From Streptomyces spongiae (lineage in GTDB: Bacteria; Actinomycetota; Actinomycetes; Streptomycetales; Streptomycetaceae): a stretch of 45,392 nt of DNA. Shown one piece after another: positions 16,620-25,660 of this stretch; position 1 is the stretch's first letter; every line of letters begins with the position of its first letter. The translations under genes and the position numbers were made by a program. The stretch covers positions 1-45,392 of the forward strand of contig NZ_VJZC01000024.1 in the NCBI RefSeq assembly GCF_009377185.1, read 5' to 3'. Below the pieces are notes generated by a model. The model did not search any database. It was not told the DNA's origin and was given only the letters and a program-made list of their open reading frames with translations.

Positions 16620-18206
16620 ATGTTCGAGACCATCGCCGACTTCCTCGGCGGGCTGAGCAACGGGCAGTTGTGGGCGGGCGCCCTGATATGTGCCCTGCCC
16701 GCCGGGCTGGTGGCGTTCTGGCTGGACCGCTACCAGGGGTGGCGGCGCATCAGCTGGAGCGAGATCTACAACGGTCCCATCAACAAGCACATCAACAACC
16801 AGCCACCGCCCGGCATGTGGGACATCCACTGGCAGGGCCGCCGGATACTCGACGGCAGTCTGGTCATGCTGGAGGTGCGCAACTCCGGTGTGCAGACGCT
16901 CGAACCGGAGCACTTCGCCGGCCCGGTCACCTTCACGTTCACGGGCAGGAAGGTCGTGCACTTCAAGGTGCGCGACGCCAACGAACCGCTGGAGGCGGCC
17001 CTGCGTCCGCAGGTACCCGCCCCTGCCGCCGCCGAGCCCGCCGACGAGGTGGGCTCGGCGGTGAGGCAGGCCACGGTCCGGACAACAGGTCAGCAGACCG
17101 ACACGATCACCCTGCCGCCCTTCACCCTCAACCGGCGTGAGCGCTTCCGGCTCCTGGTACTGCTGGAGGACGACGGGGCGGGCTCGGCGGCGAAGTCTCC
17201 CAAGATCACCTCGGGCGGAAAGGTGAAGGGCGGCCGTATCAAGCGGACCGCCGGGCGGGCCAGGCGCCGGTGGGCCACCGCCGTCATCGTGACGCTCGTC
17301 GCGTCCCTGGGCCTCGGCGCCGGCGTCTACGCGAACAACGAGAGCCTCAAGCTGGACGCGACCTGCTCCCAGGCCCGCCGGCTCACGGTGACGGGCTCGA
17401 CCGCCTTCTCCCCCCTCGCCCACCAGGTCAAGGAGTCGTACGAGGAGCAGTGCCCCGAGACCGACGTGGTACTGGAGGCGACCGGCAGCCGCAAGGGACT
17501 GGAGCAACTCCGCTCGAACACGGCCGCGGAGACCATCGCCATGGTGGACACCGTGGCGGGACAGGAGCCGGAGAAGGGCCTCGACGCCCACCACGTCGGC
17601 GTGATCGTCTTCGCCGTCGTGGCCAACCAGTCGCTCGCGAAGGACCTGGGCCCCGGCCAGACGCTCTGGGACCGGGGCCTGACCCAGGACCAGCTGGGCC
17701 AGATCTTCACCGGAGGCGGCTTCCGCAACGAGGACGGGCGCCTCGCCGAAACACCTGTGGCGGTGGTCCGCGCCGACGGATCGGGCACCAGGGACGCCTT
17801 CGAGAAGAGGGTGACCGGCGGAAAGGGCACGACATCCGCCCCTCCCTGCACCACCGGCTCGACCGGAGTCTGCTCCGTGACGTCCACCATGGAACTGCTC
17901 GACTACGTGAACCGTACGACGAACGCCATCGGTTACGCGGAGGCCGACGCCCTGCCCTTCTTCCCCAACGTACGGACCGTACCGATCAACGGCACCGCCC
18001 CGACCAAGGAGAACGTCCTCGATGGCGACTACCCCTTCTGGGCCTCCGAGATCCTCTACACCCGCGAGGGCGCCTCCGGCCTGACCCGCGACTTCCTCGA
18101 CTTCCTGCGCAGCCGAGGAGTGTCCAAACTCCTGGAGGGCCAGGGCTTCCTCCCGTGCCGGGAGCTGGAGGACTCCAAGGTGGAGGAGATGAGGTGCGGC
18201 GACTAG
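16620..18206 (+). CDS. Membrane-anchored PstS-like (PBP-type) binding protein
   Basis: A 528-aa protein with an N-terminal hydrophobic segment (about 15-35), a cytoplasmic-looking polar region to about 215, a second membrane helix (about 222-242, WATAVIVTLVASLGLGAGVY), and an outer domain resembling the periplasmic phosphate-binding protein family: LTVTGSTAFSPLAHQV, the GSRKGLEQLRS helix and VVRADGSGTRDAFEK. The TGST and SGTRD segments are those that hold phosphate in PstS. No pst transport genes are nearby, so sensing or signalling is as likely as transport. It follows the kinase by 112 bp, same strand, and may belong to the same pathway. Confidence 0.8.
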   Translation: MFETIADFLGGLSNGQLWAGALICALPAGLVAFWLDRYQGWRRISWSEIYNGPINKHINNQPPPGMWDIHWQGRRILDGSLVMLEVRNSGVQTLEPEHFAGPVTFTFTGRKVVHFKVRDANEPLEAALRPQVPAPAAAEPADEVGSAVRQATVRTTGQQTDTITLPPFTLNRRERFRLLVLLEDDGAGSAAKSPKITSGGKVKGGRIKRTAGRARRRWATAVIVTLVASLGLGAGVYANNESLKLDATCSQARRLTVTGSTAFSPLAHQVKESYEEQCPETDVVLEATGSRKGLEQLRSNTAAETIAMVDTVAGQEPEKGLDAHHVGVIVFAVVANQSLAKDLGPGQTLWDRGLTQDQLGQIFTGGGFRNEDGRLAETPVAVVRADGSGTRDAFEKRVTGGKGTTSAPPCTTGSTGVCSVTSTMELLDYVNRTTNAIGYAEADALPFFPNVRTVPINGTAPTKENVLDGDYPFWASEILYTREGASGLTRDFLDFLRSRGVSKLLEGQGFLPCRELEDSKVEEMRCGD

Positions 18207-18389
18207 GGCGTGCCTCGGAAGTGGATCTCGGAACGGTTCCGGGTCCGTGGCGGCATCCCGTGCCGGCATCCCGTAGCGGGAATCCGTGGCGGAACATGCC
18301 CGAGGAGTACAGGCCGTGGGGCCGCCCTTCACAGCAGCAGTGGCGGCGCTTCCCGCCCCACTCGACGGCTGGTGGGCAATTGCGAAGGA

Positions 18390-19127
18390 TCAGGATGGGT
18401 TGTGCTGCCCGGAACCGGGTCCACCGGTCCCCATGTTCAGCACGAGTTGGGTCGTCGGGCGTAATGGTCGGCCCAGGATGACGCATCGCTGTTCGAAGTC
18501 GGAAGGGAGCCAGCCGCGGCCGAGCAGCCGCGGATGGGCGGGGAACCCGGCGAGGGCCGCGAGGACGAACAGCAGCGATGCCCACGGTGTCTGGAACTGC
18601 ATGATGATGTGCGGGACGCCGTTCTCGGTGCGGTCATTGGGAAAGCTGGCCTGAAAGATGTCCGGGGCGACGAGGTCGATCGTTTCCAGGCTGGTCCAAC
18701 CGAGTTCGATCCCGCAGACCGGATGGACGAAGTGGATCTTCCGCAGGGTGAGCGCGATCTCGCCGGTCCCGTCGGGGACCCATCGCGGCTGGGCGTTCAG
18801 CGCGGCGCTCCTGCGACGGGCCGCGTTGCCGAGGGCATTGCCGACCATGCTGCTGAGCACGAACGTGGTGTCACCGAACGCGACGAGATCGCTCTGTGTG
18901 AACGTACCGTCTCCCAAGGCCCGCCAGGTCAGGCGCTGGGCAGGCCCCGAGGCGAGCGCGCGATCGCCGGGTTCCAGCTTCGCGGAGGTGGCGACCAGAG
19001 GGCGCTGGTCGAGTCGGCCCTCGACGAAGTCGGCGAGGATGTCGCAGGTGTGCCACAGATACTCGTCGAGTACGGACCATGCCGACCGATGTGCGTCTCC
19101 GGGTGGAACGGGAAAAGGCTTGTCCAC
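18390..19127 (-). CDS. Hypothetical protein (no recognised family)
   Basis: A 245-residue frame from a GTG at 19127; a longer start at GTG 19241 would add 38 residues that look non-coding. Segments such as DEYLWHTCDILADFVEGRLD and WASLLFVLAALAGFPAHP (a possible amphipathic or buried helix near the C-terminus) have normal codon use. No signal peptide. I cannot assign a family. It marks the start of the accessory region and converges with the PstS-like gene; the 183-bp gap between them holds only short GGCATCCCGT repeats near 18250-18280. Confidence 0.6.
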   Translation of the reverse strand: MDKPFPVPPGDAHRSAWSVLDEYLWHTCDILADFVEGRLDQRPLVATSAKLEPGDRALASGPAQRLTWRALGDGTFTQSDLVAFGDTTFVLSSMVGNALGNAARRRSAALNAQPRWVPDGTGEIALTLRKIHFVHPVCGIELGWTSLETIDLVAPDIFQASFPNDRTENGVPHIIMQFQTPWASLLFVLAALAGFPAHPRLLGRGWLPSDFEQRCVILGRPLRPTTQLVLNMGTGGPGSGQHNPS

Positions 19128-19328
19128 TGTCTCACCAACATCCCCCTGCGCCGAAGCGCTGTTGGGCACGCTTCTGATACACAACCAGCGTATGGAGTGA
19201 TTCCTCCGCCACGGCAGTCCCAATCCCGTCGGTGTAGTCACTCATGAACCGTCAGGCCCCGGCACCGGGGCAGGATGGGTGCGGGGGCCATCAGGCGTTC
19301 GCATGAGGGCGTGTGCCGAATGGGCTGG

Positions 19329-19450
19329 TCACAGCCACTCGTTGATGGCCGTTGCGAGTACGGTTGCCTCGTAGCGGACCGCGAGCTTGTGGCGCGGTTC
19401 TTGCGGGAGGCGTACGCCTTGTCGGCGCTCACCCACCCTTTGCGGTCGGC
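19329..19450 (-). pseudogene. IS5-like transposase remnant with internal deletion
   Basis: A scrap of a DDE transposase of the IS5/IS112 type. One frame reads SADKAYASRKNR, the start of the C-terminal catalytic part. A few bases later another frame gives HKLAVRYEATVLATAINEWL and a stop, the usual C-terminal end. The intervening part, normally over 80 residues, is deleted. It abuts the stop of the upstream immunity-like gene. I found no terminal inverted repeats. Confidence 0.7.
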
Positions 19451-19451
19451 C

Positions 19452-20048
19452 TCACAAGGACGCGGCGACCCGCTCCAGTGTCGAACGCGTACGTGCGTTT
19501 CCCTGCTCCGCAATCTCGACAACGGAACGTCGCACGATGTGATCAGAGCTGCCGAGCCGCACCAGTGTCGAGATCTGGTCCCCGAGTTCCGCCTCTTCCA
19601 AGGGGGTCAGTGCGGGCTGGGTACCCGCGGTAATGAACACAGGTCCGGAACTCGCGTCATCGTCCTCCAGGAAGCCATCCAGTTGTTGGTGGATGTCGAG
19701 AGCAAGTGAGGAGCACCAATCAGACCACTCGGCGATCTCGGCTCCATCATCACCAAAGAATCTGAGGACCATCTCCGAGGCCATCGCATACAGTTCGGCG
19801 ATCTCCTCGGGAGCCTCCTCGAAGCGCTCCGCATCGATCCCGTCGCGCAGCCCTTCGAGGATTTCTCGCAGCCTGCGCGGCAACGTCTCGGGGTTCCATT
19901 CGCTGGGCTCCGTCAGAGAGCCGTACAGCTCAGGTGGCGCGTCCCAGGACAGGACCGGCAACACCCGGTAGACGCACATCCCGCCAGAAATGAGCGCCGC
20001 GTCCTCATCCGCCTCGGAGAGCAGACGACTGAGCGATTCATGTGACAC
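19452..20048 (-). CDS. Putative orphan immunity protein (unrecognised family)
   Basis: A 198-aa acidic, helix-rich cytosolic-type protein from GTG 20048 (VSHESLSRLLSEADEDAALI), with GGAAG upstream. It has no signal peptide and no family I recognise. It directly follows a Hint-domain scrap (20118-20283) on the same strand, the position an immunity gene takes after a polymorphic-toxin tip, so I read it as an immunity gene whose toxin has been lost. This is inference from context and composition. Confidence 0.55.
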   Translation of the reverse strand: MSHESLSRLLSEADEDAALISGGMCVYRVLPVLSWDAPPELYGSLTEPSEWNPETLPRRLREILEGLRDGIDAERFEEAPEEIAELYAMASEMVLRFFGDDGAEIAEWSDWCSSLALDIHQQLDGFLEDDDASSGPVFITAGTQPALTPLEEAELGDQISTLVRLGSSDHIVRRSVVEIAEQGNARTRSTLERVAASL

Positions 20049-20117
20049 GGCTACGTCTTCCAAAGCATCCCTCGATGATGTCCCCCTTGCCGTCCAAGGC
20101 TTCGAGGTTCGATTCCA

Positions 20118-20283
20118 CTAGGTGTGGAGATCGCTGACGGTGTGGACCGTGGCCTGACGGATGGCCCTCGGTCTCCGTGACCTGGGCGGTCTCTTCGCCC
20201 TCACCAAGAGCGATGGTGACCTTGACCAGGTGCTTGACACCGTCGCCCTTGATCTCCGCCGTGACTCTGACGGCCGACCTCAA
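20118..20283 (-). pseudogene. Hint-domain remnant of an Rhs-type toxin
   Basis: One frame reads VTAEIKGDGVKHLVKVTIAL up to ETEGHP, matching the middle of the Hint domains in the two larger Rhs copies of this window. After a deletion, another frame gives TVHTVSDLHT and a stop, matching the later Hint block. It is therefore a third Hint copy reduced to about 165 bp. It has no start of its own and overlaps the 3' end of the neighbouring immunity-like frame. Confidence 0.75.
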
Positions 20284-20566
20284 TTCGCGCGTTGAGCATC
20301 TGCACCCACTCGTTGTCGAGACGCTCCGTATACCGCGCGGTGCCGGCGCCGGGTGCGGTCTCGATCAGGTGCAGCAATGTCCACGCAAGCCCGAAGCAGT
20401 TGTCAGGCCCGAAGAGAGTGGCCAGCGCCCGCGCCTCCTCATCCGTCACCGGTTTCGGAACACGTTCGAGCAGCCGCTGTGTTTCCTCGATCGCCTCGAC
20501 CTCGGCATCCTCGGCAGGAAAGGGACCCGCGGCGACCAGATCCGCTACCTCGCACTGAAGAGGCAT
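20201..20566 (-). CDS. Putative immunity protein with 3' end replaced by Hint DNA
   Basis: A 121-aa frame starting at ATG 20566 with GAGGA five bases upstream, 11 bp after the lipoprotein stop. The first 95 or so residues look genuine (TDEEARALATLFGPDNCFGL then AWTLLHLIETAPGAG, DNEWVQMLNARIE), a type I associate with small actinobacterial immunity proteins. From there on the DNA is the Hint remnant read in a wrong frame, ending GQGHHRSW. The natural C-terminus has thus probably been cut off by recombination. Whether the protein still folds is unknown. Confidence 0.6.
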   Translation of the reverse strand: MPLQCEVADLVAAGPFPAEDAEVEAIEETQRLLERVPKPVTDEEARALATLFGPDNCFGLAWTLLHLIETAPGAGTARYTERLDNEWVQMLNARIEVGRQSHGGDQGRRCQAPGQGHHRSW

Positions 20567-20577
20567 ACGCTTCCTCG

Positions 20578-21273
20578 TCAGCTGAGCTTGGCGAGCTGGG
20601 CATCGACCACAGCGGACGGAACAGCGAAGTCCTTGTCGGCCCTGCCCGTGGGTACGGCGCTCAGGTAACCGACCGTGGCACCCTTGCGGAACACGACCAC
20701 CTTCACCGGCGCCTTCACCCCACCCGACTCGACGACGGCACCCAGCGCCATCGCCTGATCCGCACCTTGCGGAGCGATCTCCGGGGCGACCTTCCCCACC
20801 GTCCGCTCGTCACCGTCCACCGTCACAGCAAACCCGCCGCTGCACTCGCCGACGGCCGTGCTGAGGTCGTCCATCACGCGCTGTGCCCGCTCCCCGTCGT
20901 ACTCCGCGAGCACGACGGTCACGACAGTGTCCTCGCCTGACGCCTCCCGCACCACCGTGGACGCCGGACTCCCGACAGCCGTGCCCGACAGGACGTAGGC
21001 CACCGGCATGCAGGCGTTCTCCGTGACGCGCACGTCCTCCTGGCCCACGGCATCGCCAACGGCGGGTACAGCAACGGAGAAACCCTTCGCGTTCCCGCCC
21101 TCAAGGGCCGCCTTGCTCAGCCCTCCGGCTCCGGCCGCCGCGCTCGCGCTCGCCTGCGGCGCCGCCTTCAGGTTCAGCCCGTCGCCGCTGCCGCCACCGC
21201 CGCTCGCCACGTCACACGCGGACACCAAGGCGCACAGTACGGCCACCCCGCCAAGCGAAAGACGGCACACCAC
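20578..21273 (-). CDS. Lipoprotein, paralogue A of the Rhs-associated pair
   Basis: A 231-aa predicted lipoprotein. The signal peptide ends in the lipobox ALVSAC, and the mature protein begins CDVASGGGG followed by a flexible Gly/Ser/Ala stretch and a globular part. It is strongly similar to the lipoprotein at 29729-30421 over its whole length (shared FSVAVPA, VTENAC/VTENTC, VTVDGDERTVGKVAPEIAP, GATVGY). Family unknown to me. I chose GTG 21273 because AAGGAAG lies just upstream. It lies one gene behind the orphan Rhs tip, the same position its paralogue takes behind the full-length effector. Confidence 0.75.
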   Translation of the reverse strand: MVCRLSLGGVAVLCALVSACDVASGGGGSGDGLNLKAAPQASASAAAGAGGLSKAALEGGNAKGFSVAVPAVGDAVGQEDVRVTENACMPVAYVLSGTAVGSPASTVVREASGEDTVVTVVLAEYDGERAQRVMDDLSTAVGECSGGFAVTVDGDERTVGKVAPEIAPQGADQAMALGAVVESGGVKAPVKVVVFRKGATVGYLSAVPTGRADKDFAVPSAVVDAQLAKLS

Positions 21274-21360
21274 ACCGGCTTCCTTCAATTCGAACCCCCT
21301 GGATTGCGCAGGAGAGACCATCGTCACTCCGGATGCGCTCTCAATTTTTGCAGCCTTCAG

Positions 21361-21915
21361 CTATACCTGATCCAGCTCCGCTAGTGAGGCAGCCATCAGG
21401 TCATCCAGCTCCGTCAGGCTTCCGGAGGAGATCGCAGACTGCAGAGCAAACCTGGCAGCGGGCCTCAAATAAGGATCATACAATCCGCACATGAGGATCA
21501 GATCAATGGCCGCACTCCGGCAATCGATATCCCTTGAGGTTTCCAATATCTCGCAATATGCGGGAAACCCTAGGGATGCCTCCTTCAGGCACCTCTCGGA
21601 AATCGTTCGCGCCGCCGTTTGAGCTGGCGCAGGGCTTCCCGACGCGATGGCGGCCAACGTCTCCAAGGACCTGGCCAAGGCATAACCGGTGAGGGTATAC
21701 AGCCCATGAACGAGACACCGAGCCGCGGCAGCCGATGATTCCGACAGGAGTCCCTGTGTGACAGCCTCATCCTCGATCCGCTGAATGGCCAGGTCCACAT
21801 CACCGTCGGAGGCTGCTTCACACAGGTCACAGAGCGCCGCACGCAGGATTAGCGAATCCTCGCCACCCAGGCTCTTCAGCGAACCCCAAGCATGCCTTGC
21901 GATCTCGACTTTCAC
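21361..21915 (-). CDS. Probable immunity protein for the deaminase-like tip
   Basis: A 184-aa protein, almost all helical (ILRAALCDLCEAASDGDVDL, ALARSLETLAAIASG, RPAARFALQSAISSG), reminiscent of HEAT-like helical repeats but not assignable. No signal peptide. The GTG start at 21915 has GGAAGAG upstream and lies 17 bp behind the stop of the orphan Rhs tip, the standard position of a cognate immunity gene. The pairing is inference from this spacing. Confidence 0.6.
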   Translation of the reverse strand: MKVEIARHAWGSLKSLGGEDSLILRAALCDLCEAASDGDVDLAIQRIEDEAVTQGLLSESSAAAARCLVHGLYTLTGYALARSLETLAAIASGSPAPAQTAARTISERCLKEASLGFPAYCEILETSRDIDCRSAAIDLILMCGLYDPYLRPAARFALQSAISSGSLTELDDLMAASLAELDQV

Positions 21916-21932
21916 GCTCTCTTCCTCTCTGG

Positions 21933-24900
21933 TCAGTCGAAGAGTCTAAGGGTGTCGGTTTTGAACTCTGTACCGGCCTCCGGGAACGCGTCACGCCCGT
22001 ATCTGATTTCACACGAGGTGCAGATTTTCACCTGCTTGAGGAGCGTCGGCGCCTTCCTTGGGCGCACCGCAGAAGTGAAGACAATCTTGCTCGGGTCGCC
22101 TCCAAGCGCACTCACGACGCACGCCTCGGCACATGCCCCATTCCATGCGTTGGCGGCGGCCGCGAACTGCCGTGTTTCCGTATTGTAGCCAGCTGTCACT
22201 ACTGCAGGCCGCTTATTGGTAGGCATTGCTCCGACTTCCCTGGCAAAACGGTCCCTTTCGCCCTGCGCCGCTGCCAGAAGTTCATCGTCCGAGAGCCCGG
22301 AACCGTCCTGCGGATTACTCGTCGTGCAGTTGTGAACCAGGACAGGTGCTGCCCCAGCCAGCACGTAGTACGTGTGAAGGTCGCTGACGGTGAGGTTGTG
22401 GACCGTGGCCGAGGTGGCCGTCCAGCGTTCGATCGCCGTGATCTGGACGTAGGTGCCGGCGCTGGTGCGCAGCCACTGGCCCGACTTCAGGTCGGTGGCG
22501 TCGATCCACTCACCCAACTCCGGTACCCAGAACGGGTGCCCGTCGGTCGCGGTGACCGTTGCCATCTTCGCGTCCTTGTCGTCACCGGTGCTGATGGTGA
22601 CCTTGACCAGGTGCTTGACGCCCTCACCCTTGATCTCGGCGGTGACCGTCTCGACCGCGGTCTCGCCCGTCTTCGGGTCGGTGGCCCTAACCTTGTCGCC
22701 GTTCTTGACGTCCTCGATCGGCTTGGTGGTGCCGTCAGCCATCAGGACCATGGTGCCTGAGGCGAAGCTATTGCACTCCGGGTCAACCTTCCCCTGGCCA
22801 CCATTGCCGCTGGACGACTTCGCCTTGGACTGTTTTGTCTGCGGTCTGGGGGCCTCCGCCTTCTTCGCTGCGGCCTTCTGAGTCTTCTGGACCGTATTGC
22901 CGGTCTTCTGTGCCGCCCGTTTCGCCTGTCGGGTGGCTGCTTCCTTGGCCTTCTTCTTCAGCTGGGCCGCCCGTTCAGCCGCTCGCTTCTTCGCCTCCTT
23001 GGCCTTGCGCGCCAACTCCCGCGCCTTCTTGGCCATTTCGATGATCTTGCGGGCCTTTTCCTTGGCCTTCATCAGGGCGCTGACCGCGCTCGCGATCTTC
23101 GCCGCCGCCTTCAGGACACCCGGGATCTTGCCCAGCTTCGTCCACGGGATCGCGCCGACGACCATGCTGCCGCAGGCCCACAGGTCGCCCCGGGAGAAGC
23201 AGCCGACCAGGTCGTTCCAGCCGACGAAGTCCTTCAGGGCCGCCCAGCCGACCGACATGATGACGTCCGCGATGGACGTGTTCAGCGTCTTCTTCGCCCA
23301 CGACTCCGCCGAGGCCGACGGGCCGCCGTAGCCGCCGCCGTTGCCGCCCTCCGACGCCAGACCCGACGGGTCCGCGAACGTCACCGGGTTGTTCTCGCAG
23401 TACACGTAGCCGTTCATCTGGACCGGGTCGGCCAGGTCCAGGACCGGGTCCGCGGACAGGAAGCGGCCCGTCGTCGGGTCGTACTCCCTCGCGCCCAGGT
23501 GCACCAGGCCGCCGGCCGCGTCGTCGTCGCCGCCCACATAACTGCGGTGCGAACGCCAACTCGTACTCTCCGAGCGCTCCACACCGAACGGGTCGGTCTT
23601 GGAGAACTTCACGTTGTTGCCCGAGCCCAGCTTGACGTTGACGTACGCCGTGCCGTTCTGGTCCGACACCTGCGCCGACAGCTCCGCCGCACCCGAACCG
23701 ATCGCATGCCGCATCACCGTCGGCGCGCCCGGCTGCGAGTAGTACCGCTCCGTGAACGCGGGCGTCTTGTTGGCGTTCAGCGAGATCGTCGCCTCACCCA
23801 GATACAGGGTGCGCTCGGTCGCCGACAGGGCCATCAGACGGGTGCCGTCACCGCCGTAGATGTACCGCGTCACCGTGTCCGGCACCCACGACTGACCCGC
23901 CGAACCGTCACACGTGTACAGCTGAAGGTCCGTACCGTCCGCCGAGTTCGCGGACGGAACATTCAGGCACTTGCCCGACGACACGTGCTTCAGGGCGCCC
24001 GTCGAGGTCGTCGTCCACTTCTGGGCATCCGCGCCCGTGCAGTCCGCGATCACCACCGCCGTGCCGTTCGCCGTGGCGCCGCCCGACGGCACCGCGCACT
24101 TGCCCATGATCTTCAGCGCGCCCGTCGAACGGTCCGACGCCCCCGCCGGCGCGTCGATCCGCAGCTTCTGCGCCTTCGTGCCGTTGCAGGTGTACAGCTG
24201 CAGCGCCGTACCCGCCGTCGTCAGACCGCCCGCCAGGTCCAGGCACTTGTTCGCCAGGCCCTTCCACGCGCCCGAACCGTTCTCACCGAAGCCCGTGACC
24301 TTGTCGACCTGGCCGTCCCACGTCCACGTCAGCGCCTGCTCGTCACCGTCGTACACGCGCTTCGTCGTGTTGCCCGCGTCGTCGTACTCCAGCGTCGTCG
24401 CCTTGGTGACCTGCGCCCCCGAATCCGCCTTGTACGTCGACGACATGCCCGTGAGGGTGTGCGGCTGGGTGCCGTCCGACGCCCCGTACGTGTACGTCGT
24501 CGTCGCGTCCTTCGACGTGTCCAGGCCCGGGTCGTGCTCGACCAGCTTCTCGGCCGACAACGTGTCCACCGACGGCAGTTGGCCCGACTCCGAGTATTCG
24601 AAGCTGTACGCGTACTCGTGGTCGTCGCCCCGTTCTCCGGGTAGACCGCCTCGACCTCACGGCCGCGCGCGTCGAACTGCCACGTCCACTCGTTGCCCCC
24701 GGAGTCCTCCGTCCTTACACGGTCCTCGCGCCAGTCGTACGAGTAGCGCGGCGAGCGGCACTCCGTACGGGCCGCGTTCGTGAACGTGTCCACCCGGACC
24801 GTACGGCCGAGCGCGTCCGAGAAGCTGCGCTGCTCTCACGGGAAGCGGCGGAGGTCCCGGACCGCGCCACCGTCGGCCAAGAGCACGCACTCACCCGCAA

Positions 24901-24965
24901 CCGTCACCGCACTACCCGAGCCCACTGCCGCATCGATACGGAACTTCTGCGCCGTGCCGGGGATG
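21933..24965 (-). pseudogene. Orphan Rhs 3' module with Hint and deaminase-like toxin tip
   Basis: A 5'-truncated copy of the Rhs effector. From 24569 to the stop the frame is open (about 878 codons): YD repeats, ricin-type lectin (about 23870-24260), RHS core (DPTTGRFLSADP), helical segment, Lys/Ala-rich linker, Hint from CNSFASGTMVLMADG (Cys at 22773-22775) to VLVHNC, then a 130-aa tip. The tip has NGACAEACVVSALGG and ICTSCEIRYG, the C-A-E and CxxC zinc motifs of cytidine-deaminase-fold nucleic-acid deaminases (YwqJ-like is my best guess). Upstream (24570-24840) YD sequence is frameshifted and joined by deletions, and 24855-24965 is a piece of another ricin domain. No signal peptide, so it is probably silent unless recombined. 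Confidence 0.8.
22891..24550. repeat. Long direct repeat, copy 1 (Rhs shell, orphan)
   Basis: Matches 32029-33688 at a constant offset of 9138 bp with no length change, and with only scattered substitutions by eye. It covers the last YD repeats, lectin, RHS core and linker. The weaker Hint similarity continues to 22326. Confidence 0.9.
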
Positions 24966-24979
24966 ACCGCTGAAAGTGA

Positions 24980-25660
24980 TCAGTCCGGGTCCGGCTCCTC
25001 GTACTGCGCAGCCAGACGCTGGGCAAGGTCGTCGAGCCATTCCTGGGCCCAGGAACGCAGCTCGCGGATTCGCGTGGCATCGAGTCCGTATGCCTCGAAC
25101 TCGGCGTCGCTGATCCACTCGATACTCTCCAGACGGTCGTGAAGCTCCTGCAAGTCGAACCCGTCAGGGCGACGGGCGCCCAGCCGCTCCATATCCGCAG
25201 TGCTGTACAGGTGTCGTGCCGCGTGGACATCCACAGCGTCCCGTGCAAGCCCCCGGTCGCCGAGCGCGCACACCTTGGTACCCACCAAGTCTTCGAGATC
25301 GAGTACTGGACCGATGTCCAGGAGCGCTACCGGCGGACGCCACAACACTTCTTTCAACACATCCACCTCACAGGCCTCACCGGTTGCTGAGTCCGCGGCG
25401 ATGAACCGGGCCTTCAGCGGTGTCACGTCGATGAGGGTGATCTGCCAGCCACGAGCGCTGAGCCCGCCTGTCAGAGAGCCAATGATCTCCTCCAGCGTCG
25501 CCCGGTGCTCGGTGGCGAAGTCGAGATCCTGGCTGGGACGGCTGACGATGCCGTGCGCCTGAACCGCGTATCCTCCCATCAGCGCGAGTCCAAAGGGACG
25601 CCCAACGGCGAGCGCGTCCTCCAGCAGACGGCGATGGTACTCAGGCATCCGCAGCGGCAT
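24980..25660 (-). CDS. AbiEii-type nucleotidyltransferase (type IV toxin-like)
   Basis: A 226-aa protein of the nucleotidyltransferase fold. The family signs are MGGYAVQAHG (Gly pair near 29-30) and the metal-binding pair in SQDLDFAT (Asp45, Asp47), with a third acidic residue in CEVDVLKE (about Asp100). AbiEii/MNT toxins transfer nucleotides to tRNA or other targets and are balanced by a partner protein. The ATG at 25660 shares one base with the TAA of the preceding gene, so the two are translationally coupled. It ends 15 bp before the orphan Rhs fragments. Confidence 0.8.
   Translation of the reverse strand: MPLRMPEYHRRLLEDALAVGRPFGLALMGGYAVQAHGIVSRPSQDLDFATEHRATLEEIIGSLTGGLSARGWQITLIDVTPLKARFIAADSATGEACEVDVLKEVLWRPPVALLDIGPVLDLEDLVGTKVCALGDRGLARDAVDVHAARHLYSTADMERLGARRPDGFDLQELHDRLESIEWISDAEFEAYGLDATRIRELRSWAQEWLDDLAQRLAAQYEEPDPD

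Noticed and set aside
17270..18481. A 403-codon plus-strand frame
   Set aside because: Out-of-frame shadow of the PstS-like gene.
24329..24793. A separate 154-codon gene starting MDTFTNAART
   Set aside because: It is YD-repeat sequence from the Rhs gene in a shifted frame, part of the orphan module.
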